DNA of 64,000 nucleotides, from the NCBI RefSeq assembly GCF_000258425.1, contig NC_017461.1, positions 1,022,949 through 1,086,948 on the forward strand, in the 5' to 3' direction. Below the pieces are notes generated by a model. The model saw only the letters and a list, made by a program, of their open reading frames with translations. It was not told the origin of the DNA and ran no database searches. This DNA comes from Fervidicoccus fontis Kam940 (GTDB lineage Archaea > Thermoproteota > Thermoprotei_A > Sulfolobales > Fervidicoccaceae). Both the position numbers and the translations under genes were made by a program. Numbering within the stretch: the first letter of the stretch is position 1; every line of letters starts with the position of its first letter. Below are positions 56,344 through 64,000 of this stretch, one piece after another.

Positions 56344-57021
56344 ATGAGCAAGTCAATGTACTATTACATGGCAAGAGTTTGGAAGAGGCCGTATTCTGGA
56401 GACCACTTGCAACTAATGAGGGCTAGAATGATAAGATGGAGAAGAGAGCCCGCTGTTGTGAGGATAAATAAGCCTACAAGACTGAATAAGGCAAGAATGC
56501 TTGGATATAAAGCAAAACAGGGTATAATTGTAGTAAGAGTCAGAATAAGGAAAGGAGGACAGAGAAGGCAGAGGCCAAATAAAGGAAGAAGACCAAAGAG
56601 GATGGGCGTTTACGGCTATGCACCGGCGAAAAGCATCAGATTGATTGCTGAAGAGAGAGCTGCAAGGAAATATCCTAACCTTGAGGTCTTGAACAGTTAC
56701 TATGTCGGAGAGGATGGTGTGCATGAATGGTACGAGGTAATAATGGTCGATCCACATCATCCTGCAATCTTAAGCGATCCGGAATTAAAGTGGATAGCAG
56801 AGCCTCAGAATAGAGGGAGAGTATTCAGAGGGCTGACTTCGGCAGGAAAGAAAATGAGAGGGCTTAAAGCTAGCAGAGGTTTGAGAGGAACGATGAATTA
56901 CAAGTTTAAGAAAAAACAAAAAGAAAGAGAGCAAAAGAGGAGACATGAAGCTAGTAGAGGCGCAAGGCTTATAGCTCCAGCAGAAATTCTCGAAAAAGTT
57001 CACAAAGGAGACATAAAGTAG
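56344..57021 (+). CDS. rpl15e: Ribosomal protein eL15
   Basis: A 225-residue eL15. It begins [16 protein letters not shown] and keeps [35 protein letters not shown] near residue 95, the [14 protein letters not shown] segment, and [17 protein letters not shown]. It binds 23S rRNA in the large subunit core. ATG at 56344 is chosen; an upstream in-frame start at 56314 would add ten residues not found in the family, and GGTG lies about ten bases before the ATG. It heads the eL15-COG1325-rnp3-rnp2 operon. Confidence 0.96.
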   Translation: MSKSMYYYMARVWKRPYSGDHLQLMRARMIRWRREPAVVRINKPTRLNKARMLGYKAKQGIIVVRVRIRKGGQRRQRPNKGRRPKRMGVYGYAPAKSIRLIAEERAARKYPNLEVLNSYYVGEDGVHEWYEVIMVDPHHPAILSDPELKWIAEPQNRGRVFRGLTSAGKKMRGLKASRGLRGTMNYKFKKKQKEREQKRRHEASRGARLIAPAEILEKVHKGDIK

Positions 57022-57125
57022 CTTGATAATTTGAAGAATATTTCATTTACTTTTATCTAGAAGTAACAATTAATATATAATATATAGCTTTCTTGATATA
57101 TTTTTAATAAAGTAGTGAAATTGAT

Positions 57126-57563
57126 ATGAGCATAAAGCAAATAGAGTTGAGAGTAATACAGCATATGACTGAGGAAGAGGATCGAGTTTTGAGATCCCTT
57201 TTAAATGCCCTACCTGAAGATTTAAGAGAAAAAGTCAAGCCGGTGGCAGTAAGTTCAAAGGGTCATTATGGCGATACGATCATTTTTTATAAGGTTGTTC
57301 TTGAAAAGGAAGATGCCGAAAAAGCTGCAGAGTTTATAATAAGGTCATTTGACAAATGTTCTGTTTTTGAAATTAAAAATACTTTCTATAATAGGTTTTC
57401 TGACAATTCCTTTCACCTAAGGCTTGATAAATTTAAGCTTCTTGAAAACAAATTCATAATTTCAAACTCTGATGATGTAGTGAAAATAGTAATAAAAGAG
57501 AGTAAAAAAGGATCGATTAAAGAAATATTTGAAAGGGCAGGGATATCTATAGAAGAACAGTGA
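57126..57563 (+). CDS. Predicted exosome-associated RNA-binding protein (COG1325)
   Basis: A 145-residue protein of the archaeal COG1325 type, which is regularly encoded next to eL15 and RNase P protein genes. It has an N-terminal VIQHMTEEEDRVLRSLLNALP segment and a central SSKGHYGDTIIFYKVVLEK strand pair, resembling the uL11/uL5-like RNA-binding fold. In the literature it is predicted as an exosome or ribosome-linked subunit; no activity is proven. Context and motifs agree well. Confidence 0.82.
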   Translation: MSIKQIELRVIQHMTEEEDRVLRSLLNALPEDLREKVKPVAVSSKGHYGDTIIFYKVVLEKEDAEKAAEFIIRSFDKCSVFEIKNTFYNRFSDNSFHLRLDKFKLLENKFIISNSDDVVKIVIKESKKGSIKEIFERAGISIEEQ

Positions 57564-57596
57564 AATTGTCGTATTATTCGAAGGTGTGAAGACAAG

Positions 57597-58211
57597 TTGA
57601 AGGCTCTCTTTGCGGACTACTATATTTTTCCAAAAGACGAGGAAGAGCTTAAAAAAATTGTGAAGGTTGCTCAAAGCCTAAATTATAGTCTTATTGGAAT
57701 AGATGAAAAATACAGCACTAAAATTTCTAGCTTAGCCTCAGAGCAATTAAAGGTATTGACATCAAGACGAGTCGAGGCATTTGATGAAAGGGAGGCAAAA
57801 AATAAGTTGCATGCTGCCGGAAAAAAAGTTTCTATAACCATAGGAGTTGCAAAGGGTGCAAGCGCATTGAGATTCTTCAGTAAAAATAAATCGGTAGACA
57901 TAATTGAAATTTCTCCAAAACTGCATAGGGTTATGGACAAAAACCAAGCAGACCTTATGAAGCAAGGAAAAACATCCATTGGTATTAACTTGGGAGAAAT
58001 TGTAAGGAAACTTGAGCTCATTCCATTCGCTGAATTCCTTATAAAGTATGCATTAAAATATGATATTAAGATCGCATTTTATAGCGGAGCTGAAAAATAT
58101 AGTGAGCTTTGGCATCCTAGAAGCGTTTTTCATTTGTTAAAAACGTTTGGAATTACTGAAAGGGTTGCTAAATCGATAGTTTTAGATATGAGGATAAAGA
58201 ATTTAGCTTAG
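57597..58211 (+). CDS. rnp3: RNase P protein component 3 (Rpp30)
   Basis: A 204-residue TIM-barrel protein of the Rpp30 family. It carries YSLIGIDEKYS near residue 30, VDIIEISPKLHRVMDKNQADLMKQG near residue 100, and SLAKYALKYDIKIAFYSGAE-type strands near residue 155, ending in the VFHLLKTFGITERVAKSIV helix. With Pop5 it activates the catalytic domain of RNase P RNA to trim tRNA 5' leaders. It starts with TTG and is followed after 17 bp by the Pop5 gene. Confidence 0.92.
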   Translation: MKALFADYYIFPKDEEELKKIVKVAQSLNYSLIGIDEKYSTKISSLASEQLKVLTSRRVEAFDEREAKNKLHAAGKKVSITIGVAKGASALRFFSKNKSVDIIEISPKLHRVMDKNQADLMKQGKTSIGINLGEIVRKLELIPFAEFLIKYALKYDIKIAFYSGAEKYSELWHPRSVFHLLKTFGITERVAKSIVLDMRIKNLA

Positions 58212-58228
58212 AGTTAGAGGAGGTAATA

Positions 58229-58735
58229 ATGGGTTCATTTGAGTATCTAGCTATTGCAGAAGCGGTTGCAATATTATTATTGTCTTTAGGCATCTTCATT
58301 ATTTATATTAGATTTAAAAAGATCGAAAGGGGACTCACAACCTTAAATAAAAAATTCAGTTTAATTTCTTCTTTGGAAAATTGGAATAAAGAAGAAATGG
58401 TAAAAAAAGAAGCAAAAGTTAAAAGGAAAAAAAGATACATAGTTTTTTCTATAACATCGGACGCGGACATTGATTATAGCGAGATTGCAGATTCAATTCT
58501 TACAGCACTCGGTAAAATTTACGGGGAGCCATTTATATCGAAATCAGGCTATCACTTCATCGTCTATTATTCAGATATAAAAAAAGGAATAGTCAGAGTA
58601 TATAGAGAATATGCGGACAACATAATTGCAATATTTCCATTTGCTAGGAGATATGCAAAAAAAGATTTTATGATTGTGCCTGTAAAAGTATGCGGAACAG
58701 TTAAAAAAGCCAAGAAGTTTTTGAATAAATTATAG
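58229..58735 (+). CDS. rnp2: RNase P protein component 2 (Pop5) with N-terminal membrane helix
   Basis: A 168-residue protein. Residues 1-30 hold one strongly hydrophobic segment (AIAEAVAILLLSLGIFII), then come a charged linker (about 32-68) and a Pop5 domain from about residue 68 (KKRYIVFSITSDADIDYSEI, KKGIVRVYREYADNIIAIF, VKVCGTVKKAKKFL). Pop5 pairs with Rpp30 on RNase P RNA. The usual archaeal Pop5 has about 100-120 residues, so the first 65 are an addition that would anchor RNase P at the membrane. GAGGTAAT gives a good ribosome site for the ATG at 58229, so the extension is likely translated. Confidence 0.85.
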   Translation: MGSFEYLAIAEAVAILLLSLGIFIIYIRFKKIERGLTTLNKKFSLISSLENWNKEEMVKKEAKVKRKKRYIVFSITSDADIDYSEIADSILTALGKIYGEPFISKSGYHFIVYYSDIKKGIVRVYREYADNIIAIFPFARRYAKKDFMIVPVKVCGTVKKAKKFLNKL

Positions 58736-60016
58736 CTATAGCATTTTTAGGAATGATAAGACGGTCTTTAATAAGTTCTTTCCCTCGCTTATAAGCCCAA
58801 AGCTTCCACTCTTGCATTCTACTTCATCAAATCTCTTAATTCGGTCTCCATCGCTAAAGTTTTTACTATAAAGCAGGAACGGAACAGGAGAATCGCTATG
58901 AGCTTTCTTTTCACAAGGTGTAGCGTGATCTGAGGTCACTAAAATGGCTATATCTTCTTTTTCCAAATATTTGACAATGGATCCTAGGTAGTACTTATCT
59001 ATATCTTCTATGATTTTTGTTTTTAATTTTAAGTTTCCTTCATGTCCAGGCTCGTCCGGCCCTTTTAAGTGGACATATACTACATCGGAGACGGAGAGAG
59101 CTTCAATAGTTTTCAAAGCCCACTGTTCATAAACATGCTTTCTCTCTCCAGAAATGCTTGATACATCTATCATTTTCATTCCTGCAGCTTTTGCTATGCC
59201 TTTCTCAACCGGCATTTCAGTCAGCGCTGAAAACTTCAGATTAGAATACATCGCTGATATATCCTTCATCTTAGCCTTGCCAGTTCCAGCATCCCTGAGC
59301 AAAATTGCGTTGGCCGGAAGCATGCCATTTTTTAATCTGCTTTCATTTACCTTTGATGAACTGAGAATTTTTATTGCTCTTTCAGTAAACTCATTTACAA
59401 GTTCACATGTAATTCTATTCTTCTCATCCTGATTAAGCGGAATGCACGGTTTAATTGTAGCATCAAAATTTTCCAAAGCAACAGAGACTTTTCCCCTTCT
59501 CTCATACGCTGGATCTGTATTGGAAACCTCATCGCCCAACTGCTTCTCTTTATGACCTAAAACTACAACTACTCTGTGTCCTACGGTAGCTTTTACTTTA
59601 GCATAGCCTTTTCCATTTAAAAGCTGAATTCCGTCAATTAATGAGGCAAGCTCGTTTGCTTCCTCTTTGTTGATACCTCTGCCTGCCCTCCTATCTATGA
59701 TCTTTTTAGTTAATGGATCTACAGTTGCAAAGTTTCCCCTAAATGCAACTTCTTTTTCCTCCTTTAATTCTATATCCACACCAAGTGCTTCAATAGGTCC
59801 TCTTCCAGGATGCTCATTAATTGGGTCATATCCAAGTAGAGCTAAAACAGCAGCGTCGCTCTCTGGAGCGATGCCTTTTCCTATTACATACATTAGCCCG
59901 CATTTGCTTTTGTAAGCTAAACTGTCAAGATTCGGCTTATCTGCTATCATATATGCTGTCTTTCCTAAATTTGGGTCTCCTGCCGCTCCATCTAATACAA
60001 GATAAACTAGCTTCAA
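58736..60016 (-). CDS. apgM: Cofactor-independent phosphoglycerate mutase (archaeal ApgM)
   Basis: A 426-residue archaeal-type 2,3-bisphosphoglycerate-independent mutase of the alkaline phosphatase superfamily. The N-terminal DGAAGDPNLGKTAY, the catalytic serine in GIAPESDAAVLALLGYDP near residue 52, HPGRGPIEALG, and the C-terminal metal site ILVTSDHATPCEKKAHSD near residue 362 are present. It interconverts 3- and 2-phosphoglycerate in glycolysis and gluconeogenesis. It starts with TTG. It follows the nnr gene by 15 bp and converges on rnp2. Confidence 0.94.
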   Translation of the reverse strand: MKLVYLVLDGAAGDPNLGKTAYMIADKPNLDSLAYKSKCGLMYVIGKGIAPESDAAVLALLGYDPINEHPGRGPIEALGVDIELKEEKEVAFRGNFATVDPLTKKIIDRRAGRGINKEEANELASLIDGIQLLNGKGYAKVKATVGHRVVVVLGHKEKQLGDEVSNTDPAYERRGKVSVALENFDATIKPCIPLNQDEKNRITCELVNEFTERAIKILSSSKVNESRLKNGMLPANAILLRDAGTGKAKMKDISAMYSNLKFSALTEMPVEKGIAKAAGMKMIDVSSISGERKHVYEQWALKTIEALSVSDVVYVHLKGPDEPGHEGNLKLKTKIIEDIDKYYLGSIVKYLEKEDIAILVTSDHATPCEKKAHSDSPVPFLLYSKNFSDGDRIKRFDEVECKSGSFGLISEGKNLLKTVLSFLKML

Positions 60017-60031
60017 GCCTGATCATCCTTT

Positions 60032-61579
60032 CTATTTCTTCTTATTAAAAAGATCTCTCAGTACTGTCGAAATGCAGTTCAAAACATCTTCTGAAGTATA
60101 GAACTCATTGTAGTTATTTAACAGGTAATCTCCAGCTAAGCTGTTCACAAAAGACGCAATGCAGGAAGCATAAAACAGAGAACCTGTTCTCTTATAAAAA
60201 GCCGCTATAAGTCCAGTGAGTATATCTCCTGTTCCTCCAATGCTCATTCCTGGGTTTCCGCACCTCTTCTCTCTGCATCCATATTTAGCACTGCATATAT
60301 AGTCAATTGGTCCCTTTGAGACTACAATTGCGCCGCCGAGTTTATTTGAGAGATTCAATGAGTTCTTTTCTCTATCATTATCTCCAGTTATGTCGTAAGA
60401 CCTCAATAGAAGATCTAACTCTCCCCTATGTGGAGTTAAAACAAAGTTTTCATTAAGGGTTTTTTTATTCTTGGCAATGCACTTAAGAGCATCTGCATCA
60501 ACTATAACCTTAGCATCAGGATATTTACTTTTTAAATGATCTATAAGTTCTGAAACAAAATTGCAGGTAGTTTCATTAAAGCCGAGCCCTGGACCCACTA
60601 CAACAGAATCTGAGCGAGAAATATACTTGTCAATAGATGAAATCTCTTCAGGACTGTGGTAGTCATTTTCTGTTCCTATAACTATTAGTGATGGGGTAAA
60701 TGATGAAACAATTTGCTTTATTTTTTCAGGAACTATAAGGTAAACCAGGTCCGCGCCCGCTCTTAGTACTGCTAAAGCACTCAAAGTAGGGGCGCCGTAA
60801 TATTCTTTAGAACCTCCAATCACAGTGACAATACCTCCATCTCCTTTTTTTGCATCCTTAGGCTTAAGCTTCAAAAAGTTCCTCACATCCCCAGGTCCGA
60901 CTATCTTTTCAGCAGCAGGAGTTATGCCCACATCGCAAATTACCTGCTTTCCTGCAAACTCGCCTCTATTTTCCAGCCCTTTTTTTCTGTAGTGCATAAC
61001 CACTGTAGTGTTCGCTTTTACAGCGATCTTCTCATCTCTATATGAAGCTAGCTCTCCTGTGTCGGGATCTATTCCGCTTGGTATATCTACAGCTACTACA
61101 TATGACCCAGAGCTATTTATTGCCTCAATTGCTTGAGGAATTGGATATCTGAGCTCTCCCCTTACTCCTGTTCCTAAAATGGCATCGATTATTATATCGT
61201 AGTTTTTTAGAAAACTATGAGGACTGATTTCATCCCAATGAAAAATATTAATTTGAAAATCCTTTAAAAGATAATCAAGGTTTGTCCTCGCATCATTATG
61301 ATTTATCAGCTCTTTCTGATAGAGAAGAAGGACGTCAACGCTTACTCCCATCGCTCTCAGATGCCTAGCCGCTACAAACCCGTCTCCGGCATTTCCGCCC
61401 CTACCAGCTACAACAACTACTTTGCCATTTTCCTTTCCTAAAGTTTCTAATGCTTTATAAGATTCTTCTGCAACACATTTTCCAGCGTTCTCCATAAGCA
61501 GGAGAGTCGGAATGCCAAGATATGTCATGTTCTCTTCAATAGCTCGTATTCTCTTAGAACTTAAACAATCTCCTAACAA
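60032..61579 (-). CDS. nnr: Bifunctional NAD(P)H-hydrate repair enzyme (epimerase + dehydratase)
   Basis: A 515-residue fusion. Residues 1-215 are the YjeF-N epimerase (IPTLLLMENAGKCVAEES, VVAGRGGNAGDGFVAARHL, AILGTGVRGELR, AVDIPSGIDPDTGE). Residues 225-515 are the ADP-dependent (S)-NAD(P)HX dehydratase (GIVTVIGGSKEYYGAP, VVVGPGLGFNE, LTPHRGELDLLL, GNPGMSIGGTGDILTGLIAAF). Together they repair heat-damaged hydrated NAD(P)H, a sensible need for a thermophile. It starts with TTG. Confidence 0.95.
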   Translation of the reverse strand: MLGDCLSSKRIRAIEENMTYLGIPTLLLMENAGKCVAEESYKALETLGKENGKVVVVAGRGGNAGDGFVAARHLRAMGVSVDVLLLYQKELINHNDARTNLDYLLKDFQINIFHWDEISPHSFLKNYDIIIDAILGTGVRGELRYPIPQAIEAINSSGSYVVAVDIPSGIDPDTGELASYRDEKIAVKANTTVVMHYRKKGLENRGEFAGKQVICDVGITPAAEKIVGPGDVRNFLKLKPKDAKKGDGGIVTVIGGSKEYYGAPTLSALAVLRAGADLVYLIVPEKIKQIVSSFTPSLIVIGTENDYHSPEEISSIDKYISRSDSVVVGPGLGFNETTCNFVSELIDHLKSKYPDAKVIVDADALKCIAKNKKTLNENFVLTPHRGELDLLLRSYDITGDNDREKNSLNLSNKLGGAIVVSKGPIDYICSAKYGCREKRCGNPGMSIGGTGDILTGLIAAFYKRTGSLFYASCIASFVNSLAGDYLLNNYNEFYTSEDVLNCISTVLRDLFNKKK

Positions 61580-61690
61580 GATAATCTTCCTCCTTATTAA
61601 ACAAAATGTTATTTGATAGCAAAATTATATATTGTTATTTCTATAAGTTCTACAGAGAAATAGAACGAATTATAATTTCAAAATGAAGAG

Positions 61691-63268
61691 CTACTCGGTT
61701 TCTATCCTTAGGTCATATCCCATTTTCTGTGCAATCCTTTTGAGCCTCTTCGCTCTCTTCATTATAAGCCTAGAGTTCTCTCCAGAAAGCTTTACAGTTG
61801 CAGTTTTTCCCAAAATTTCTACCTCTGCTCCAGGGACAAGTGTTTCGATCTGTCTAATTATTCTTTCTTCTCCTGCCCCTACCTTCTTTCCTCTTTTAAT
61901 GGGCACAACTACCGTCTGCTCTCCAAATGTATAAATCTCATACTCTAGTTCGCTCGTTAAAAAGTCTTTTACTTCAATTACAGGCCTCGCGAGATCGACT
62001 TCCTTTAAGCCTGTAGGAAGCTTGACAGTTATAGTTATCTCGTATACTTTTGATATCTGTCCCCTATCTATGAATATGACGGTATCAATAATGCTAGGAA
62101 TAACGCCGAGCTCAACTCTGTTAATAAACCTCTGTATTGCGTCAATCGGGCTCGTTGCGTGGAGTACTCCCACCATTCCAATTCCAGCCAGCCTTAAATC
62201 GACATACAACTTAAAGTCATCATCTCCTCTCAATTCATCGAAAAATGTGTAGTCAGGTCTGCTTAACAATAAGATGTCATGTATCTCGTCCTTCTCGGCG
62301 AAGTGCTTGCTGTATTGAACTATTTGAGGAGACAGCCTCATGTCTCTAGGCGATTCTATCGTCGTGACAATTTTCCCTTCTTTTTGATAGAATTCTGCTA
62401 GAGCCTGCGCAAAAGTTGTCTTCCCCATTCCAGGGGCGCCTGCTATCAGAATACCTTCAGCCCTCTTCTTAAACCTCTCGAGAAGCTTTTCTGGCAACAT
62501 ATAATCTTCAAGAGAGAGCTTTACAAGCGGCTTTACTGCAGTTATCATCCATTTGCTACCGAGAGGAGGTCTAACAATAACTATCCTGTATGCTCCGAGC
62601 TGAACTATTGTGCTTCCAGATCTGTCTATTTCTATGAAAGAATCCTCCCTCGACTTTGCAGTTTCCACAATTTCATCAAAAATGCTCTGGATCTCAGCCC
62701 TAGTTATGGGCTTATCAGACAATTGGACAAATGACCAGGATCCCGGTCTTCCCTTCTTTGCTATAGGCGGGACATCCTCTATTAAGTGCACGCTCATCGT
62801 TTCATTATCAAAGAAATCCTCAAGCTTAAGCCTTTTAGATGCTGACGCTGGAACGTAGAGGGTCTTTATTCCCGTTGCTTGAGCAATCTGTGATGCTATC
62901 TTGTCGCTTGTTATCAGGACGCTTTCAGTAGATATTGCAAGCTCTCTTACAATTCTAGAAAGCTCCAATATATCTACTTGAGAAAAAACTCTTTGAGAAT
63001 CTCCTACAATTTCCACTTCTATATTCCTTTCTTTTGCAAGCTCCCTTATTCTTTGGAGTTCTTCTATTCCTGCTAATCCGACGGCTTTCCCCTCAAAAGC
63101 CTCTTTCTCAATAAAAGAAACTAGCGTTTTATGTATGTATATCTTAGAAAGCTCTGGTATTTCATTTGATAATATTAGCTTCGTTACAATTCCTCCGATG
63201 AGTGAAGAATGGTCTGGGACAAAATTATCTGGAAATTTTTTATTTTCTGCAAAGAAACGGCTTTCCAT
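61691..63268 (-). CDS. PIN-ATPase-KH protein (PINA-type)
   Basis: A 525-residue archaeal protein with an N-terminal PIN-like domain (about 15-165: VPDHSSLIGGIVTKLI, VDILELSRIVRELA), a central PilT/VirB11-type ATPase with Walker A GAPGMGKTTFAQAL near residue 277, an Asp box (RPDYTFFDELRGDDDF) and the HATSPIDAIQRF histidine region, and a C-terminal KH domain (TATVKLSGENSRLIMKRA). The Sulfolobus homologue PINA is a hexameric ATPase that drives Holliday-junction branch migration with Hjc and Hjm. It stands as a single gene here. Confidence 0.9.
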   Translation of the reverse strand: MESRFFAENKKFPDNFVPDHSSLIGGIVTKLILSNEIPELSKIYIHKTLVSFIEKEAFEGKAVGLAGIEELQRIRELAKERNIEVEIVGDSQRVFSQVDILELSRIVRELAISTESVLITSDKIASQIAQATGIKTLYVPASASKRLKLEDFFDNETMSVHLIEDVPPIAKKGRPGSWSFVQLSDKPITRAEIQSIFDEIVETAKSREDSFIEIDRSGSTIVQLGAYRIVIVRPPLGSKWMITAVKPLVKLSLEDYMLPEKLLERFKKRAEGILIAGAPGMGKTTFAQALAEFYQKEGKIVTTIESPRDMRLSPQIVQYSKHFAEKDEIHDILLLSRPDYTFFDELRGDDDFKLYVDLRLAGIGMVGVLHATSPIDAIQRFINRVELGVIPSIIDTVIFIDRGQISKVYEITITVKLPTGLKEVDLARPVIEVKDFLTSELEYEIYTFGEQTVVVPIKRGKKVGAGEERIIRQIETLVPGAEVEILGKTATVKLSGENSRLIMKRAKRLKRIAQKMGYDLRIETE

Positions 63269-63634
63269 GCTTTATTAAGCCCTCTTAAATTATGGTGTAT
63301 CACTAATTCTTAATTATTCCTAATTATATAAGAAAAGCCTTAATAATACTTCAGGTAATAAAATTTCTCTTGCGAGTATTTATATTTGCTTATTAGCCAA
63401 TTTACTAAAATAAATAAATTCAAAATGTATAATCAATTAATTAAGCAACAGTTATTTACGGCCGACTGAAACTTTCACTCTTTAAAATAGAGTAAGGTCA
63501 AAAGAATAAATTTGAAAACAAATTGTATTGCAAGAATACAATTTCAGCTATATGTTATAAATGCAATAAGCCCGCATCTCCCCGCCTTGAAAGATGAGGG
63601 CTCTCTACCCTGCCCATTGAAGGGGCGATGCTTC
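63269..63634. other. Intergenic region with tandem GC-rich hairpins
   Basis: AT-rich from 63269 to 63565 without a gene. From 63569 to 63634 the DNA is GC-rich: GCCCGCATCT...AGATGAGGGC forms a 9-bp hairpin, followed by GCCCATTGAAGGGGC, both reminiscent in minus-strand sense of the IS605-type ends elsewhere (CGCCCCTTCAATGGGCAGGG). The second palindrome touches the start of the UbiA-family gene. Confidence 0.45.
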
Positions 63635-64000
63635 ATGATAGAAAAGGTGAAAAATACGAAGGTAAATAGAAAAGAAAAAATAAAAGCATACATAGAAATA
63701 ATAAGAATTCCCAATTCCTTTATGATGGGTTTAGCCGTTTTGGTCGGAGTTCTTATAGCAAATCATGAGTACTTTTTAAATTTTAGAAACTATTTGACTA
63801 TATTGTCCGGCTTTGCAACAGGCTTCTTTCTAACAGCATCATCTATGGTCTTCAATGACTACAATGATAGAGAGATAGACCTTATAAATCAGCCTTCTAG
63901 ACCAATTCCAAGCAAAAGAATCGGAGAAAGGGAAGCGCTTTCTTATGGGATCCTTCTGTCTTTAATAGGAATTATTTCCTCTTTGTATACAGGTCTTTAT
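63635..64000 (+). CDS. UbiA-family prenyltransferase, probable digeranylgeranylglyceryl phosphate synthase (partial)
   Basis: The first 122 residues of a gene that runs off the window. ATG at 63635 opens MIEKVKNTKVN; a GTG twelve bases on is an alternative start. AYIEIIRIPNSFMMGLAV is the usual first helix region. The allylic-diphosphate motif VFNDYNDREIDLINQPSRP near residue 82 (N-D-x-x-D-x-x-x-D) and the IPSKRIGEREAL segment match DGGGP synthase rather than quinone-pathway UbiA. The enzyme adds the second geranylgeranyl chain to form archaeal ether lipid, linking with carS and the mevalonate operon in this window. Confidence 0.85.
   Translation, partial: MIEKVKNTKVNRKEKIKAYIEIIRIPNSFMMGLAVLVGVLIANHEYFLNFRNYLTILSGFATGFFLTASSMVFNDYNDREIDLINQPSRPIPSKRIGEREALSYGILLSLIGIISSLYTGLY

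Overview
The window is from a low-GC, thermophilic archaeon of the crenarchaeal (Thermoproteota/Thermoprotei) type. The evidence is archaeal information-processing genes (PCNA, PriS, a GINS candidate, aIF2-alpha, aIF5A, TFS, Rpb4, Rpb11, SRP54, eS27, eL15, eL21, eL38, eL42, Nop10, Pus10, two beta-CASP nucleases), archaeal ether-lipid genes (CarS, a UbiA-type prenyltransferase, the phosphomevalonate-dehydratase mevalonate route), intron-bearing tRNA and rRNA genes, and a 16S-23S spacer without tRNA-Ala. Protein genes are AT-rich, while the rRNAs, tRNAs and one unidentified RNA are GC-rich islands. Genus is not decided here; a Fervidicoccus- or Caldisphaera-like lineage would fit. TTG start codons behind clear GGTG/GAGG ribosome sites are very common.

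Layout. 1-3.4 kb: an SDR dehydrogenase, a PAC2-family protein, a PUA protein, a tRNA-Pro(CGG) that appears to carry two introns, and an HTH regulator. 3.5-6.4 kb: a three-gene mevalonate operon (UbiD-like decarboxylase and both phosphomevalonate dehydratase subunits). 6.5-8.8 kb: a CbiM/N/Q/O-type metal uptake system. 9.0-10.9 kb: an ArsA/Get3-like ATPase between two small membrane proteins. 10.9-12.9 kb: CstA and a small membrane partner. 13-17.5 kb: aCPSF1, eL38, aCPSF2, NAC. 17.7-24.8 kb: Clp1/Grc3 kinase, an RNase H-fold protein, a RecA paralogue, CarS, then the minus-strand block nop10-aIF2a-eS27-eL42-gins23-priS-pcna. 25-29 kb: TFS, Rpb11, DUF2067, Csl4, a METTL5-like methylase and Dph2.

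29-34.6 kb is more accessory: an SLC13/ArsB-type permease whose stop codon lies inside an IS605-type end hairpin, a decayed tnpB, uL16, and two aminotransferases, one with mosaic base composition. 34.8-42 kb returns to housekeeping: eL21, Rpb4, DUF655, KsgA, HemK, TrmJ, Pus10, SRP54, aIF5A. 42.1-47.2 kb is the rRNA operon on the minus strand, with processing stems around both rRNAs and a 141-nt ORF-less intron in 23S. Directly upstream is a GC-rich 136-nt element that folds into a closed helix with a textbook kink-turn and has its own TATA box; it matches no RNA family I know and is the best candidate for something undescribed.

47.5-56 kb: spermidine synthase, tRNA-Gly, an SDR, Upp, a HAD phosphatase, a stand-alone archaeo-eukaryotic primase-like protein beside a FAH hydrolase, a second HemK-like methylase, an MFS exporter and a decayed gene. 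56-64 kb: tRNA-Ser, eL15, the RNase P genes rnp3 and rnp2 (the latter with an N-terminal membrane helix), ApgM, Nnr, a PINA-type ATPase, and the start of a UbiA-family lipid prenyltransferase cut by the window end. Traces of IS605/TnpB-like hairpins occur at five places without an intact transposase.
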